Shown here piece by piece: positions 1 to 7,028 of a stretch of 20,736 nucleotides of DNA. The stretch's first letter is position 1. Every line of letters begins with the position of its first letter. A program made the translations under genes and the position numbers. Under the pieces are notes generated by a model, which made no database searches, was not told the origin of the DNA, and worked only from the letters and a program-made list of their open reading frames with translations. The stretch comes from Verrucomicrobiales bacterium (lineage in GTDB: Bacteria; Verrucomicrobiota; Verrucomicrobiia; Verrucomicrobiales; Akkermansiaceae): positions 3,026 to 23,761 of the forward strand of contig PBTU01000073.1 in the NCBI GenBank assembly GCA_002729295.1, read 5' to 3'.

Positions 1-209
1 TGCTTTTTAAGACCCGCGAAGTCGTGCTCATCGTCTTCGAGTTGAATAATAACGACCTCGTAGCCCTCCTTAAAGTGCTTTTCAAAGAAGGCCGGAAGAG
101 TGTCCCGGGTTTCGTATTCCCGCTCGGCAATGAGCGCGAGGATCTTGGGTTTTCCGGAGACAGGAAGGACTACTAGAATGATGAGGAAGAAACTGAAGAG
201 CTTTTTCAT
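1..209 (-). CDS. ThuA-like exported protein, N-terminal part (cut by window edge)
   Basis: Sixty-nine codons read leftward from an ATG at 209 to the window edge without a stop. Residues 1-19 form a signal peptide: MKK, a hydrophobic stretch FSFFLIILVVLPV, then SG. The mature part opens with a beta strand (KILALIAE), then REYETRDTLPAFFEKHF and a second strand EVVIIQL followed by acidic residues and DFAGL. This strand-helix-strand start, with EYET and LPAFF, resembles the ThuA/glutamine-amidotransferase-like fold used by many PVC-group exported proteins of unknown substrate. That assignment is inferred from pattern only, because the rest of the domain lies outside the window. No Shine-Dalgarno is visible upstream. 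Its 5' side abuts the decayed haem-domain remnant at 261-452. ThuA and haem-domain genes often neighbour each other in this group, so the two may once have been a functional pair. Confidence 0.6.
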   Translation of the reverse strand, partial: MKKLFSFFLIILVVLPVSGKPKILALIAEREYETRDTLPAFFEKHFKEGYEVVIIQLEDDEHDFAGLKK

Positions 210-260
210 GGAGAAACATACGGGGCCCCGGCACAAAACCTTCGCAATCACTTGGCTTAA

Positions 261-452
261 AAATACCTCGGGAATGAAAGAACCGTTTTCCGCGAAATCA
301 CGAGCGCGGAGCACACCTTCAAAAAAAGCCAGTTCAAAAAACGGTCGACTCTACCAAATTCCCTAATGCCTTCGGGACTGATGGCCAACTCCACGACCCA
401 CGAAATGGCCAGCCTGCTGAGCTATCTCGAATCATTGACGAAGAAGAAGTAA
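261..452 (+). pseudogene. remnant of the C-terminus of a PVC-type haem-binding domain protein
   Basis: The frame that ends at the TAA at 450-452 is open back to a TAA at 258-260 and has no plausible start codon until ATG 366. Its last residues, SLMPSGLMANSTTHEMASLL then SYLESLTKKK, match the usual end of large Planctomycete/Verrucomicrobia proteins with a fused membrane-bound dehydrogenase or haem domain (LMP-x-GL, an acidic/polar helix, LLSYLESL). The preceding residues (TVFREITSAEHTFKKSQFKK then RSTLPNS) fit the beta-sandwich segment that normally precedes this tail. Intact family members are usually many hundreds of residues long; here everything before about 60 residues is missing and the ThuA-like gene begins 52 nt upstream on the other strand. 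I read it as a deletion remnant. A 28-residue peptide from ATG 366 could still be translated, but nothing suggests a function. Confidence 0.6.
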
Positions 453-549
453 TCATTTCCGGGAACGATGGTTGCTACAGTCAACTTGATGATTCCGGAT
501 TCCTCGAGCAAAAGGAGGTCCCGACCGGCGATGACTAGGCCTCCCCTTG

Positions 550-570
550 TTAATGAATTCCGTTCATTAA
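550..570. repeat. 8-bp inverted repeat, possible operator or promoter overlap
   Basis: TTAATGAA (550-557) and its exact reverse complement TTCATTAA (563-570) flank TTCCG. The element lies 74 nt upstream of the barrel gene start and has no T-tract, so it does not look like a terminator. A weak -35/-10-like pair (TTGTTA at 547, TAAAGA at 568, 15-nt spacer) overlaps it. A dimeric regulator site over the promoter of the urea cluster would look like this, but no regulator gene is in the window and the promoter is poor. The rest of 453-549 holds no gene I can support. Confidence 0.4.
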
Positions 571-576
571 AGATGG

Positions 577-638
577 ACTCGAATCTGCTTCGAGTGCCCC
601 CAAGCGCTCACATGCGCCCAACAAAACAATAGATTCGA
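577..638 (+). promoter_or_regulatory. leader with two mutually exclusive pairings ahead of the barrel gene
   Basis: ACTCGAA (577-583) can pair with TTCGAGT (589-595) across a 5-nt loop. The same strand, TCGAATCT (579-586), is also perfectly complementary to AGATTCGA (631-638), which ends 5 nt before the ATG at 644. The two structures cannot form together. One leaves the start region free and the other encloses it. This is the layout of a leader that switches translation initiation, but no known riboswitch class is recognised and the lengths (7 and 8 bp) are modest. Confidence 0.35.
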
Positions 639-643
639 ACAAA

Positions 644-1387
644 ATGAAAAAAGTAAACCAGAAAATCCTCTCAACTATCGGTGCTGCAGGTCTCATCGTT
701 GCAGGTCAAACACAAGCCGGTGAATTGACCGCCGGATTGTCGCTCGATTATAACTCTCACTTCATCTCTTACGGTTTTGATGTATGGGGTGATGGAGACA
801 GTCCCCAAGGAACCTTCAACCCGAGCTTATCCCTGGACTACAAGGTGAGTGACTCACTCTCCTTGAGCGCTGGAGTCTGGCTTGATGTCAATGACAACGG
901 CGGCGGATCTTTCGAAGCCGTCGAGACCGACGTCTGGATTGGAGCATCCTACAACTTCGGGGTTACAACCTTATCCGCGACATTCCAAAACTGGCAGTAT
1001 GGTGGAACGAGTGAGGAAATTCTAGATCTTGGACTTTCTTTTGACACCTTCCTGAGCCCATCCATTACCCTTCACACTCGTCTCGGCGAGGGTGCCAGTG
1101 GTGGATTCGACGGCAGTTTCATCGTATTTGGCGCGGAACATGGCATTGACTTCTCTGATGACTTAAGCCTTTCCATTCCAGTCTCGATCGGCTTCGCGAT
1201 AGACGATTTCCACACCACTGAAACCGGCTACGGATTCGCCTCCATCGGTCTCCAGGGCAGCTACACCATCGACGAGATGACCTCATTCAACTTTGGCGTG
1301 ACCTACTGGGACACCGACGACGAAGTAGTTGGCAATGCGGAAGATTCATTCCTCGCCTACAATGCAGGGTTGTCGTTCAGCTTCTAA
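644..1387 (+). CDS. outer-membrane beta-barrel protein (candidate urea porin)
   Basis: A 247-residue protein with a signal peptide (MKKVNQKIL, hydrophobic core, cleavage after TQA at residue 25) and a mature chain of repeated amphipathic beta strands separated by acidic/Gly/Asn turns: LTAGLSLDYNSHFISYGF, SLSLSAGVWLDVN, VDWIGASYNFGV-like segments and a final AYNAGLSFSF. It ends in Phe, the usual signal for BAM-dependent insertion in the outer membrane. About a dozen strands fit its length. It resembles small putative porins of the TorF-like kind; no enzymatic motif is seen. It stands 20 nt before urtA and probably shares its transcript, ended by the terminator at 2712. The position suggests, without proof, a channel that lets urea or similar solutes reach UrtA. 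No Shine-Dalgarno is visible; the start is set by the signal peptide. Confidence 0.75.
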   Translation: MKKVNQKILSTIGAAGLIVAGQTQAGELTAGLSLDYNSHFISYGFDVWGDGDSPQGTFNPSLSLDYKVSDSLSLSAGVWLDVNDNGGGSFEAVETDVWIGASYNFGVTTLSATFQNWQYGGTSEEILDLGLSFDTFLSPSITLHTRLGEGASGGFDGSFIVFGAEHGIDFSDDLSLSIPVSIGFAIDDFHTTETGYGFASIGLQGSYTIDEMTSFNFGVTYWDTDDEVVGNAEDSFLAYNAGLSFSF

Positions 1388-1407
1388 ACCGAACAAAACC
1401 ACCTCGC

Positions 1408-2658
1408 ATGAGATTTAAATCATCAATTCTGGCCGCCACGGCTTTTGCGACCGGTATTTCCTCTTCCATGGCCCAAGACACGGTCAAAGTGGGCGTCCTT
1501 CACTCGTTGAGCGGCACAATGGCCATCTCCGAAACCTCTCTTCGCGATGTCTTGCTCTACACCTTCGACGAAATCAACGCCGCCGGTGGGGTCCTCGGAA
1601 AGAAAATTGAACCTATCGTAGTCGATGGGGCATCCGATTGGCCCCTCTTTGCCGAGAAAGCCGAAGAGCTTCTGGTGAAAGAGAAAACCGCAGTAACTTT
1701 CGGCTGCTGGACTTCGGTTTCCCGAAAGTCGGTGCTACCGGTCTACGAGAAGCACAATGGTCTTCTCTTCTACCCCGTGCAATACGAAGGTGAAGAACAA
1801 TCCAAGAATATCATCTACACTGCTGAGGCAGTCGGTCAGCAGGCCATTCCAGCCGTTGACTATCTTCTCAAGGAGGGAATGACGAAGTTCTATCTGATTG
1901 GAACGGACTACGTCTATCCGCAGACCACCAACTTAGTTCTTTTTGAGTATCTCCTGTCAAAGGGGATCCCCGTCGAGAACATCGGTGGCGGGCTTCGCAA
2001 GGATGCAGCAGGCAAAGTGATCTCCGCTGGAAACTACACGCCATTCGGCCATTCGGATTTCCAACAAATCGTTGCCGACATTAAGAAGTTCAGCGCCTCG
2101 GGCGACGCCTGTGTCGTGAATACCATCAACGGAGATGCCAACGTTCCCTTCTTCAAGGAATTTGCGGCCTCGGGTTTGTCTTCTGAAGATTGTCCCGTGG
2201 TTTCTTTCTCCATCTCGGAAGATGAATTCCGCGCACTTCCCGCCAAGGACCTCGTGGGCCACCTCGGATGCTGGACCTACTTCATGTCCATCGACTCTCC
2301 CGCGAATAAAAAGTTCAAGGACGGATTCCAAGCTTGGTTGAAGAAGACAGACGTGGCCGGTGTGGTGAAGGAAAACCGGGTGACCTGCTCACCAATGGTT
2401 CTTTCATACAACGGTGTCTACCTATGGAAAGCAGCTGTTGAAAAAGCAGGAAGCTTCGATGTTGAGAAGGTCACCGCCGCTCTCGAAGAGGGGATCTCAT
2501 TTGATGGCCCTGGTGGAACAGTCACTTCCCAGAAAAACCATCACGTCACCAAGTCGGTCTTCATTGGCGAGACTTTGGAAACCGGTCAATTCGATATTAT
2601 CGAATCATTCAAGGACGTCTTTGGGGAACCATTCCTCAAAGGGACCTTTAAGAAATAG
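1408..2658 (+). CDS. urtA: urea ABC transporter, periplasmic substrate-binding protein UrtA
   Basis: A 416-residue binding protein of the Leu/Ile/Val type specific for urea. A signal peptide covers residues 1-22 (cleavage after SSSMA), followed by the family's opening strand VKVGVLHSLSGTMAISE. Other UrtA hallmarks are EINAAGGVLGKKIEPIVVDG, VTFGCWTSVSRKSVLPV, LLFYPVQYEGEE and YNGVYLWKAAVEKAG near the C-terminus. It delivers urea to UrtBC in the inner membrane. Length is normal for the family. A strong intrinsic terminator lies 53 nt downstream, so this gene and the upstream barrel gene probably make an abundant short transcript while urtBCDE and the urease genes depend on read-through. In other bacteria the cluster is commonly under nitrogen control, but no NtcA or sigma-54 site could be recognised here. 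Confidence 0.95.
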   Translation: MRFKSSILAATAFATGISSSMAQDTVKVGVLHSLSGTMAISETSLRDVLLYTFDEINAAGGVLGKKIEPIVVDGASDWPLFAEKAEELLVKEKTAVTFGCWTSVSRKSVLPVYEKHNGLLFYPVQYEGEEQSKNIIYTAEAVGQQAIPAVDYLLKEGMTKFYLIGTDYVYPQTTNLVLFEYLLSKGIPVENIGGGLRKDAAGKVISAGNYTPFGHSDFQQIVADIKKFSASGDACVVNTINGDANVPFFKEFAASGLSSEDCPVVSFSISEDEFRALPAKDLVGHLGCWTYFMSIDSPANKKFKDGFQAWLKKTDVAGVVKENRVTCSPMVLSYNGVYLWKAAVEKAGSFDVEKVTAALEEGISFDGPGGTVTSQKNHHVTKSVFIGETLETGQFDIIESFKDVFGEPFLKGTFKK

Positions 2659-2711
2659 ACTCCTTACGCGGACATCCGACCGGTATTCTTTTTAGTGGGA
2701 TTTTCATGACC

Positions 2712-2752
2712 AGACCCCGTTCCGGCCACCGGTCCCGGAACGGGGTCTTTTT
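2712..2752 (+). terminator. strong intrinsic terminator between urtA and urtB
   Basis: A perfect 14-bp stem, AGACCCCGTTCCGG (2712-2725) with CCGGAACGGGGTCT (2735-2748), a 9-nt loop and a run of five T (2748-2752). There is no T-run on the opposite side, so it acts only on rightward transcripts. It sits inside the urt cluster, after the binding-protein gene and before the permease genes, and no convincing second promoter is seen between it and urtB. Confidence 0.9.
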
Positions 2753-2765
2753 ATCGAGAGACTGT

Positions 2766-2789
2766 GAATGCCAATCATACTTGGCATTC
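2766..2789. repeat. 9-bp inverted repeat between terminator and urtB
   Basis: GAATGCCAA (2766-2774) and TTGGCATTC (2781-2789) are exact reverse complements around a 6-nt loop. The element starts 14 nt after the terminator T-run and ends 23 nt before the chosen urtB start. It contains an ATG (2768) in the urtB frame, but translation from there would put charged residues ahead of the signal peptide, so the hairpin is more likely untranslated. It may be an operator for an internal promoter or an mRNA-stabilising 5' hairpin. Confidence 0.5.
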
Positions 2790-2812
2790 GGCATGCTCAA
2801 GACAACACACCC

Positions 2813-4453
2813 ATGAATCTGACAGACTTCTGCAATCGATCTCTATTCTGGGTCTTGTTCATCTTGGCGCTGAGTGGCCCGCTCCATGCGGAGGAAACAG
2901 AAGCCAGACGCATACTGAGCAAACTCATTCTGGCTAATTCGGAAGAACAACAAGCAGTCACCGAAGAACTTTACGATCACGGCGATCAAATTATTAAGGA
3001 AGTCATCGAAGGCTGGCGGATCGGCGAGGTCTCGATCTTTGATCAAGATGGGAATCCCATTGCCCTCCTCAAGCGCGGGGAGGATTCCTACGAAGAAATC
3101 AGCTCCGGGAATTCATTCTCAGGAGGAAGTGAGAGCAAGATTAATCGCACCTCACGCAAATTACGCAAAAAACTTCGAAACGTCGTCGATTTTCTAGATC
3201 TCAGTTCCAACGACCCCAAAGAGCGAATTGATGCTGCGATGAAATTGGGGCTTACTCAAAAGCCCGACTATGTCGAAGTCTTACAAGAGCGTATTAATCG
3301 CCAAAAAGATCCTGAGGTAAAGGAAGCCTTCGAGGTGGCCTTAAACATCTCGCTCTTAAAAAATAGTGACCCAAGCCAGAAGCTTCAAGCAGTCAAGGAT
3401 CTGGGCGAGAGCGCTTCTTTCCCGGCACGTGATTTTATTGAAGCTCTGCGCGTGGAAGCCTCCGAATCAGACGATGACGGAGCAAGTGACCTCAAGGAGG
3501 CCTGTGTTGTCGCGCTTGAAAAAATCGACAGCGAACAAAAACGCGTTGAGTTTTATGGATCATTGTTGCGAGGACTCAGCACAGGCTCGGTCCTCCTTCT
3601 TGTCTCCTACGGCCTTGCCATCACCTTCGGCTTGATGGGAGTTATCAACATGGCTCACGGAGAGTTCATTGCCATCGGAGGGTACACCGCCTACGTTGTC
3701 CAAGGCATCTTCGAGGGCACCTACGGGATCGGCTCGACTGGATACGAATGGTATTTCGCCTTCGCTCTCCCCGCGTCATTCTTCGTCGCAGCCTTCTTTG
3801 GAATTCTCCTAGAAAGAGGGGTTATCCAGTTCCTCTACAATAGACCACTGGAGTCACTATTGGCGACGTGGGGAATCTCCATGATCATTCAACAGGTAAT
3901 CCGCTTAAAATTCGGAGCAGCCAACGTGGCCGTTTCCTCCCCTCAGTGGCTCTTTGGCAGTTACGAATTTTATCGAGTCTCAATGTCTTACAATCGACTC
4001 TTCCTGATTGCCTTTGCGCTCTTTGTCATTATTGCGACCTGGCTTCTGCTCAACAAGACGAGGAGGGGCCTGCATATACGGGCCACCATGCAGAATCGCC
4101 CCATGGCTTCAAGCCTCGGCATCAAGTCTTCACGCGTTAACATGATGACCTTTGCCTACGGTTCCGGGTTGGCCGGTCTAGCCGGCGCCTTCCTCTCTCA
4201 AATTGGAAACGTCGGACCTTCGATGGGCCAAACCTACATCGTCGATAGCTTTATGGTCGTAGTCGTCGGAGGGGTGGGAAACCTCCTCGGCGCCGCGCTT
4301 TCCTCACTCGGGATCGGAGTCATCGACCAAGGGCTGCAGCCTCTTCTGGGACCGGTGATGGGAAAAATCACCGTACTCTTTGCCATCATTCTCTTCCTTC
4401 AACTACGCCCCGGCGGCCTGTTCCCGGCAAGAACCCGAAGCCTTGATGACTAA
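2813..4453 (+). CDS. urtB: urea ABC transporter permease UrtB
   Basis: From ATG 2813 the product has 546 residues. This start gives a signal peptide (NRSLFWVLFILALSGPLHA) and avoids the hairpin at 2766-2789; an in-frame ATG at 2768 would add 15 residues (MPIILGIRHAQ...) before it. Residues about 20-250 are a hydrophilic, mostly helical domain with HEAT-like repeats (DPKERIDAAMKLG, DPEVKEAFEVALN, DPSQKLQAVKDLG), the usual periplasmic extension of UrtB. From about residue 255 comes a LivH-type permease: GLSTGSVLLLVSYGLAITFG, LMGVINMAHGEF, and the ATPase-contact loop LGIKSSRVNMMTFAYGSGLA. It pairs with UrtC to form the urea channel. The stop codon is followed directly by the urtC ATG with no gap, implying coupled translation. 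Confidence 0.95.
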   Translation: MNLTDFCNRSLFWVLFILALSGPLHAEETEARRILSKLILANSEEQQAVTEELYDHGDQIIKEVIEGWRIGEVSIFDQDGNPIALLKRGEDSYEEISSGNSFSGGSESKINRTSRKLRKKLRNVVDFLDLSSNDPKERIDAAMKLGLTQKPDYVEVLQERINRQKDPEVKEAFEVALNISLLKNSDPSQKLQAVKDLGESASFPARDFIEALRVEASESDDDGASDLKEACVVALEKIDSEQKRVEFYGSLLRGLSTGSVLLLVSYGLAITFGLMGVINMAHGEFIAIGGYTAYVVQGIFEGTYGIGSTGYEWYFAFALPASFFVAAFFGILLERGVIQFLYNRPLESLLATWGISMIIQQVIRLKFGAANVAVSSPQWLFGSYEFYRVSMSYNRLFLIAFALFVIIATWLLLNKTRRGLHIRATMQNRPMASSLGIKSSRVNMMTFAYGSGLAGLAGAFLSQIGNVGPSMGQTYIVDSFMVVVVGGVGNLLGAALSSLGIGVIDQGLQPLLGPVMGKITVLFAIILFLQLRPGGLFPARTRSLDD

Positions 4454-5548
4454 ATGATTGCCGCCTTGAAACCATTCAAAGCCAAGTCGGAGAAGATCAC
4501 CTTCCTCTCCATCCTCGCCGCGCTCGTGGTGATGCTTTTGCTGAACACCATGGTCGGGGAAGGGTCCGCTCTTCATCTCCCCGCCTACACCCTCGGAAAC
4601 TGGGGTAAGTATCTTTGCTACGCCGTTTTGGCGATGAGTCTCAACATGCTTTGGGGATACACCGGGCTACTGTGCCTGGGTCAGTGCCTCTTCTTCGCTT
4701 TGGGAGGATACGCCTTCGGGATGCACCTGATGTTGATGACCGTCGACTATGGCAAAGTCCCGGAATTCATGCAGTTCATGGGCTATCTTGAACTCCCCGG
4801 CTATTGGTATCCCTTCTACAATCCCTTTGTCGCGATTCTAGCGGTTATGTTGGTGCCTGGCCTGGTCGCCTTCATCTTTGGATTCCTCGCCTTTCGTTCC
4901 CGCATCAAAGGTGTCTACTTTTCCATTCTCACCCAGGCGCTCACCTATGCCGCCGCCATCTTGTTCTTCCGAAATGAAACCGGCTTCGGCGGCAACAATG
5001 GCTTCACCAATTTCAAATACCTCTTCGGGGGCGACCTTCGAACTGTCGACGCCACCCGGTGGTTGTTCGCCGCTTCCGGCATCCTGCTCCTCCTCGTCTA
5101 TTGGATCATCGCCTGGCTCCTGACCACGAAGTTTGGCAAAGTGCAACTTGCCATCCGTGATTCGGAAAACCGCGTTCGCTTCTCGGGCTATTCCACCACT
5201 CACTTTAAGCTCTTCGTCTTCGTCTTATCCGCCATCGTGGCTGGACTCGCCGGCGCGCTCTATGTCCCTCAAGCCGGCATCCTCAACCCCAGCCTAATGG
5301 AACCCAAGATCGGCTTGGACATCGTAGTCTGGGTCGCAGTTGGGGGCCGAGGAACCAAACTCGGACCGATCATCGGAGCCGTCCTCGTAAGCGCCCTCAA
5401 GAGCTATACCACCAGTGCTTATCCCGACTATTGGCTGATTATCCTCGGCGGACTCTTTGTTTTTGTCGTGCTCTTCATGCCCGATGGCATTGTCGGACTC
5501 ACCAAGAAAACGTGGGCCAAATTTAGAAAAAAGGAGGTCCCAGCATGA
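4454..5548 (+). CDS. urtC: urea ABC transporter permease UrtC
   Basis: A 364-residue LivM-type inner-membrane permease, normal length. Hydrophobic segments begin at ITFLSILAALVVMLLLNTMV, followed by YLCYAVLAMSLNMLWGYTGL and LCLGQCLFFALGGYAFGMHL, which are conserved in UrtC. The cytoplasmic coupling loop is AIRDSENRVRFSGYSTTHFK, and the C-terminal segment GLDIVVWVAVGGRGTKLGPI matches the family. It forms the second half of the translocation channel with UrtB and contacts UrtD/UrtE. The start follows the urtB stop directly (TAAATG), and its own stop overlaps the urtD start by 4 nt (ATGA). No oddities seen. Confidence 0.95.
   Translation: MIAALKPFKAKSEKITFLSILAALVVMLLLNTMVGEGSALHLPAYTLGNWGKYLCYAVLAMSLNMLWGYTGLLCLGQCLFFALGGYAFGMHLMLMTVDYGKVPEFMQFMGYLELPGYWYPFYNPFVAILAVMLVPGLVAFIFGFLAFRSRIKGVYFSILTQALTYAAAILFFRNETGFGGNNGFTNFKYLFGGDLRTVDATRWLFAASGILLLLVYWIIAWLLTTKFGKVQLAIRDSENRVRFSGYSTTHFKLFVFVLSAIVAGLAGALYVPQAGILNPSLMEPKIGLDIVVWVAVGGRGTKLGPIIGAVLVSALKSYTTSAYPDYWLIILGGLFVFVVLFMPDGIVGLTKKTWAKFRKKEVPA
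5531..5537 (+). promoter_or_regulatory. Shine-Dalgarno sequence of urtD
   Basis: AAGGAGG lies 7 nt before the urtD ATG at 5545, inside the end of urtC. It is the one textbook ribosome-binding site in this cluster; the starts of urtB, urtC, ureA, ureE, ureF, ureG and ureD show none. Confidence 0.75.
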
Positions 5549-6327
5549 AACCACTTTACCGCGACACCAATCTCGTCCTCTCTGCTGAAGGGGTTCATCG
5601 GTCCTTCGATGGCTTCAAGGCTATCAATGATCTCAATTTCTACCTCGGTGAGGGTGAACTCCGCACCGTGATTGGCCCTAATGGAGCTGGCAAGAGCACC
5701 TTCATGGATATCATCACCGGACGGACCCGACCCGATGAGGGCACAGTGAAGTTTCACGAATCTGATGGTCACGATATCGATCTGACCAAGCTCCCGGAAT
5801 ACAAAGTCAACCGACTGGGTATCGCCCGAAAGTTCCAAACGCCCAGTGTCTACAATCAACACTCGGTTTTCGATAACTTGCTCCTGTCCTTGAACCGCCC
5901 TCGGGGCGTCATGAAAGGCCTCTTCTACAAGATGACCAAAGATGATCGTGAAGAGATCGAAGAAGTTCTCGAGACGATTCGTCTTCATGATCGCCGCGAT
6001 GAGTTGGCCGGCTTTCTCTCCCACGGCCAAAAACAATGGCTCGAGATCGGGATGCTACTTGCCCAAAAGCCGCGCGTCCTACTGGTCGATGAGCCGGCAG
6101 CGGGCATGAGTGACGAGGAGACAGAGCGCACCGGCGAACTTCTGCTGAGCCTGGAAGGCAAACACAGCGTGGTGGTCGTCGAACACGACATGGAATTCGT
6201 ACGTCAAATCGCGCGACGGGTCACCGTGCTCCACCAAGGACATGTCTTGAAGGAAGGAACCTTTGACCATGTCTCGAATGATCCGGAAGTGAGAGAGGTG
6301 TATTTAGGAAGGCAAGCCCATGGGTAA
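5545..6327 (+). CDS. urtD: urea ABC transporter ATP-binding protein UrtD
   Basis: A 260-residue LivG-type ATPase. The Walker A motif is GPNGAGKST at residues 44-52, the ABC signature LSHGQ at 158-162, Walker B RVLLVDEP at 177-184, and the switch histidine lies in VVVVEHDMEF. LSHGQ(K)QWLEIGMLLAQ and DEPAAGMSDEET are typical of UrtD, as is the DLTKLPEYKVNRLGIARKFQ region. It sits on the cytoplasmic face and, with UrtE, powers urea uptake through UrtBC. The start overlaps the urtC stop by 4 nt and has a strong Shine-Dalgarno; its last 8 nt overlap urtE. Confidence 0.95.
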   Translation: MKPLYRDTNLVLSAEGVHRSFDGFKAINDLNFYLGEGELRTVIGPNGAGKSTFMDIITGRTRPDEGTVKFHESDGHDIDLTKLPEYKVNRLGIARKFQTPSVYNQHSVFDNLLLSLNRPRGVMKGLFYKMTKDDREEIEEVLETIRLHDRRDELAGFLSHGQKQWLEIGMLLAQKPRVLLVDEPAAGMSDEETERTGELLLSLEGKHSVVVVEHDMEFVRQIARRVTVLHQGHVLKEGTFDHVSNDPEVREVYLGRQAHG

Positions 6328-7024
6328 TCTACTAGAACTGAAGAAAGTCGAAGCAACCTATGATCAATCGGTCATCTTGCGGGGGGTGGATCTCGAAGTG
6401 CCTCCCAATTCCGTAGTCGCCCTCTTGGGCCGTAATGGGGTGGGAAAAACAACCACCCTTCGAACCATCATGGGCCTCGTGAACACCACGGCGGGTACAA
6501 TTGAGCTCGAAGGCAAAAAGCTGGGAAGGACCAAACCGGAATCCCGCGCTCGCATGGGAGTTGGATACGTTCCGCAGGGGCGGGATATTTTCCCGATGCT
6601 AACGGTGTGGGAAAATCTCAAAGTCAGCCTCTCAATCTACGGCAAGGAATCCGCGAATCGCCTCGAGGAGGTCTACACTCTTTTCCCCGTCCTCAAAGAA
6701 ATGCTTCATCGCAAAGGCGGAGTCCTCAGTGGCGGCCAGCAACAACAGCTCGCCATCGGACGCGCCTTACTGACCCGCCCAAAGATTTTGGTTCTCGATG
6801 AACCAACCGAAGGCATCCAACCGTCCATCATTGACCAGATCGAAGATGCCATTCTTTACCTCAAGAAAACCTACGACATGAGCATTCTGCTCGTAGAGCA
6901 GTATCTCGATTTTGCCAAAGTAGTTTCGGATCGATTTTACATCATGGATCGAGGCGCCATGCTTACCGAGGGCTCCATCGAAGAGCTTTCCGAGGACTTG
7001 ATTAGCCGACACCTCACCGTTTAG
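6320..7024 (+). CDS. urtE: urea ABC transporter ATP-binding protein UrtE
   Basis: A 234-residue LivF-type ATPase. Walker A is GRNGVGKTT at residues 37-45, the Q-loop lies in VGYVPQGRDIFPMLTVWENL, the ABC signature is LSGGQ at 136-140, Walker B ILVLDEPTEGIQPS begins at 156, and the switch histidine position is replaced by Gln (LLVEQYLDF), which is normal in LivF/UrtE proteins. It forms a heterodimer with UrtD. The start overlaps urtD by 8 nt. The stop is 4 nt before ureA, so uptake and hydrolysis genes are joined in one transcription unit. Confidence 0.95.
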   Translation: MGNLLELKKVEATYDQSVILRGVDLEVPPNSVVALLGRNGVGKTTTLRTIMGLVNTTAGTIELEGKKLGRTKPESRARMGVGYVPQGRDIFPMLTVWENLKVSLSIYGKESANRLEEVYTLFPVLKEMLHRKGGVLSGGQQQQLAIGRALLTRPKILVLDEPTEGIQPSIIDQIEDAILYLKKTYDMSILLVEQYLDFAKVVSDRFYIMDRGAMLTEGSIEELSEDLISRHLTV

Positions 7025-7028
7025 ACCG

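Noticed and set aside
100..366. An 88-residue rightward frame from ATG 100
   Set aside because: It overlaps the start of the leftward ThuA-like gene and lies in a different frame from the haem-domain remnant; the Lys/Arg/Ser-rich composition matches no protein and looks like an antisense shadow.
453..540. Short open frames on both strands between the remnant and the leader (for example GNDGCYSQLDDSGFLEQKEV rightward)
   Set aside because: Too short, with no start signal and no family resemblance; cannot be separated from chance.
453..643. Sigma-54 or NtcA-type nitrogen promoter ahead of the urea cluster
   Set aside because: No TGGCAC-N5-TTGCW and no GTA-N8-TAC with a suitable -10 was found by eye.
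5428..6036. A 202-residue leftward frame over urtC/urtD
   Set aside because: Antisense to two well-conserved genes and without a recognisable domain.
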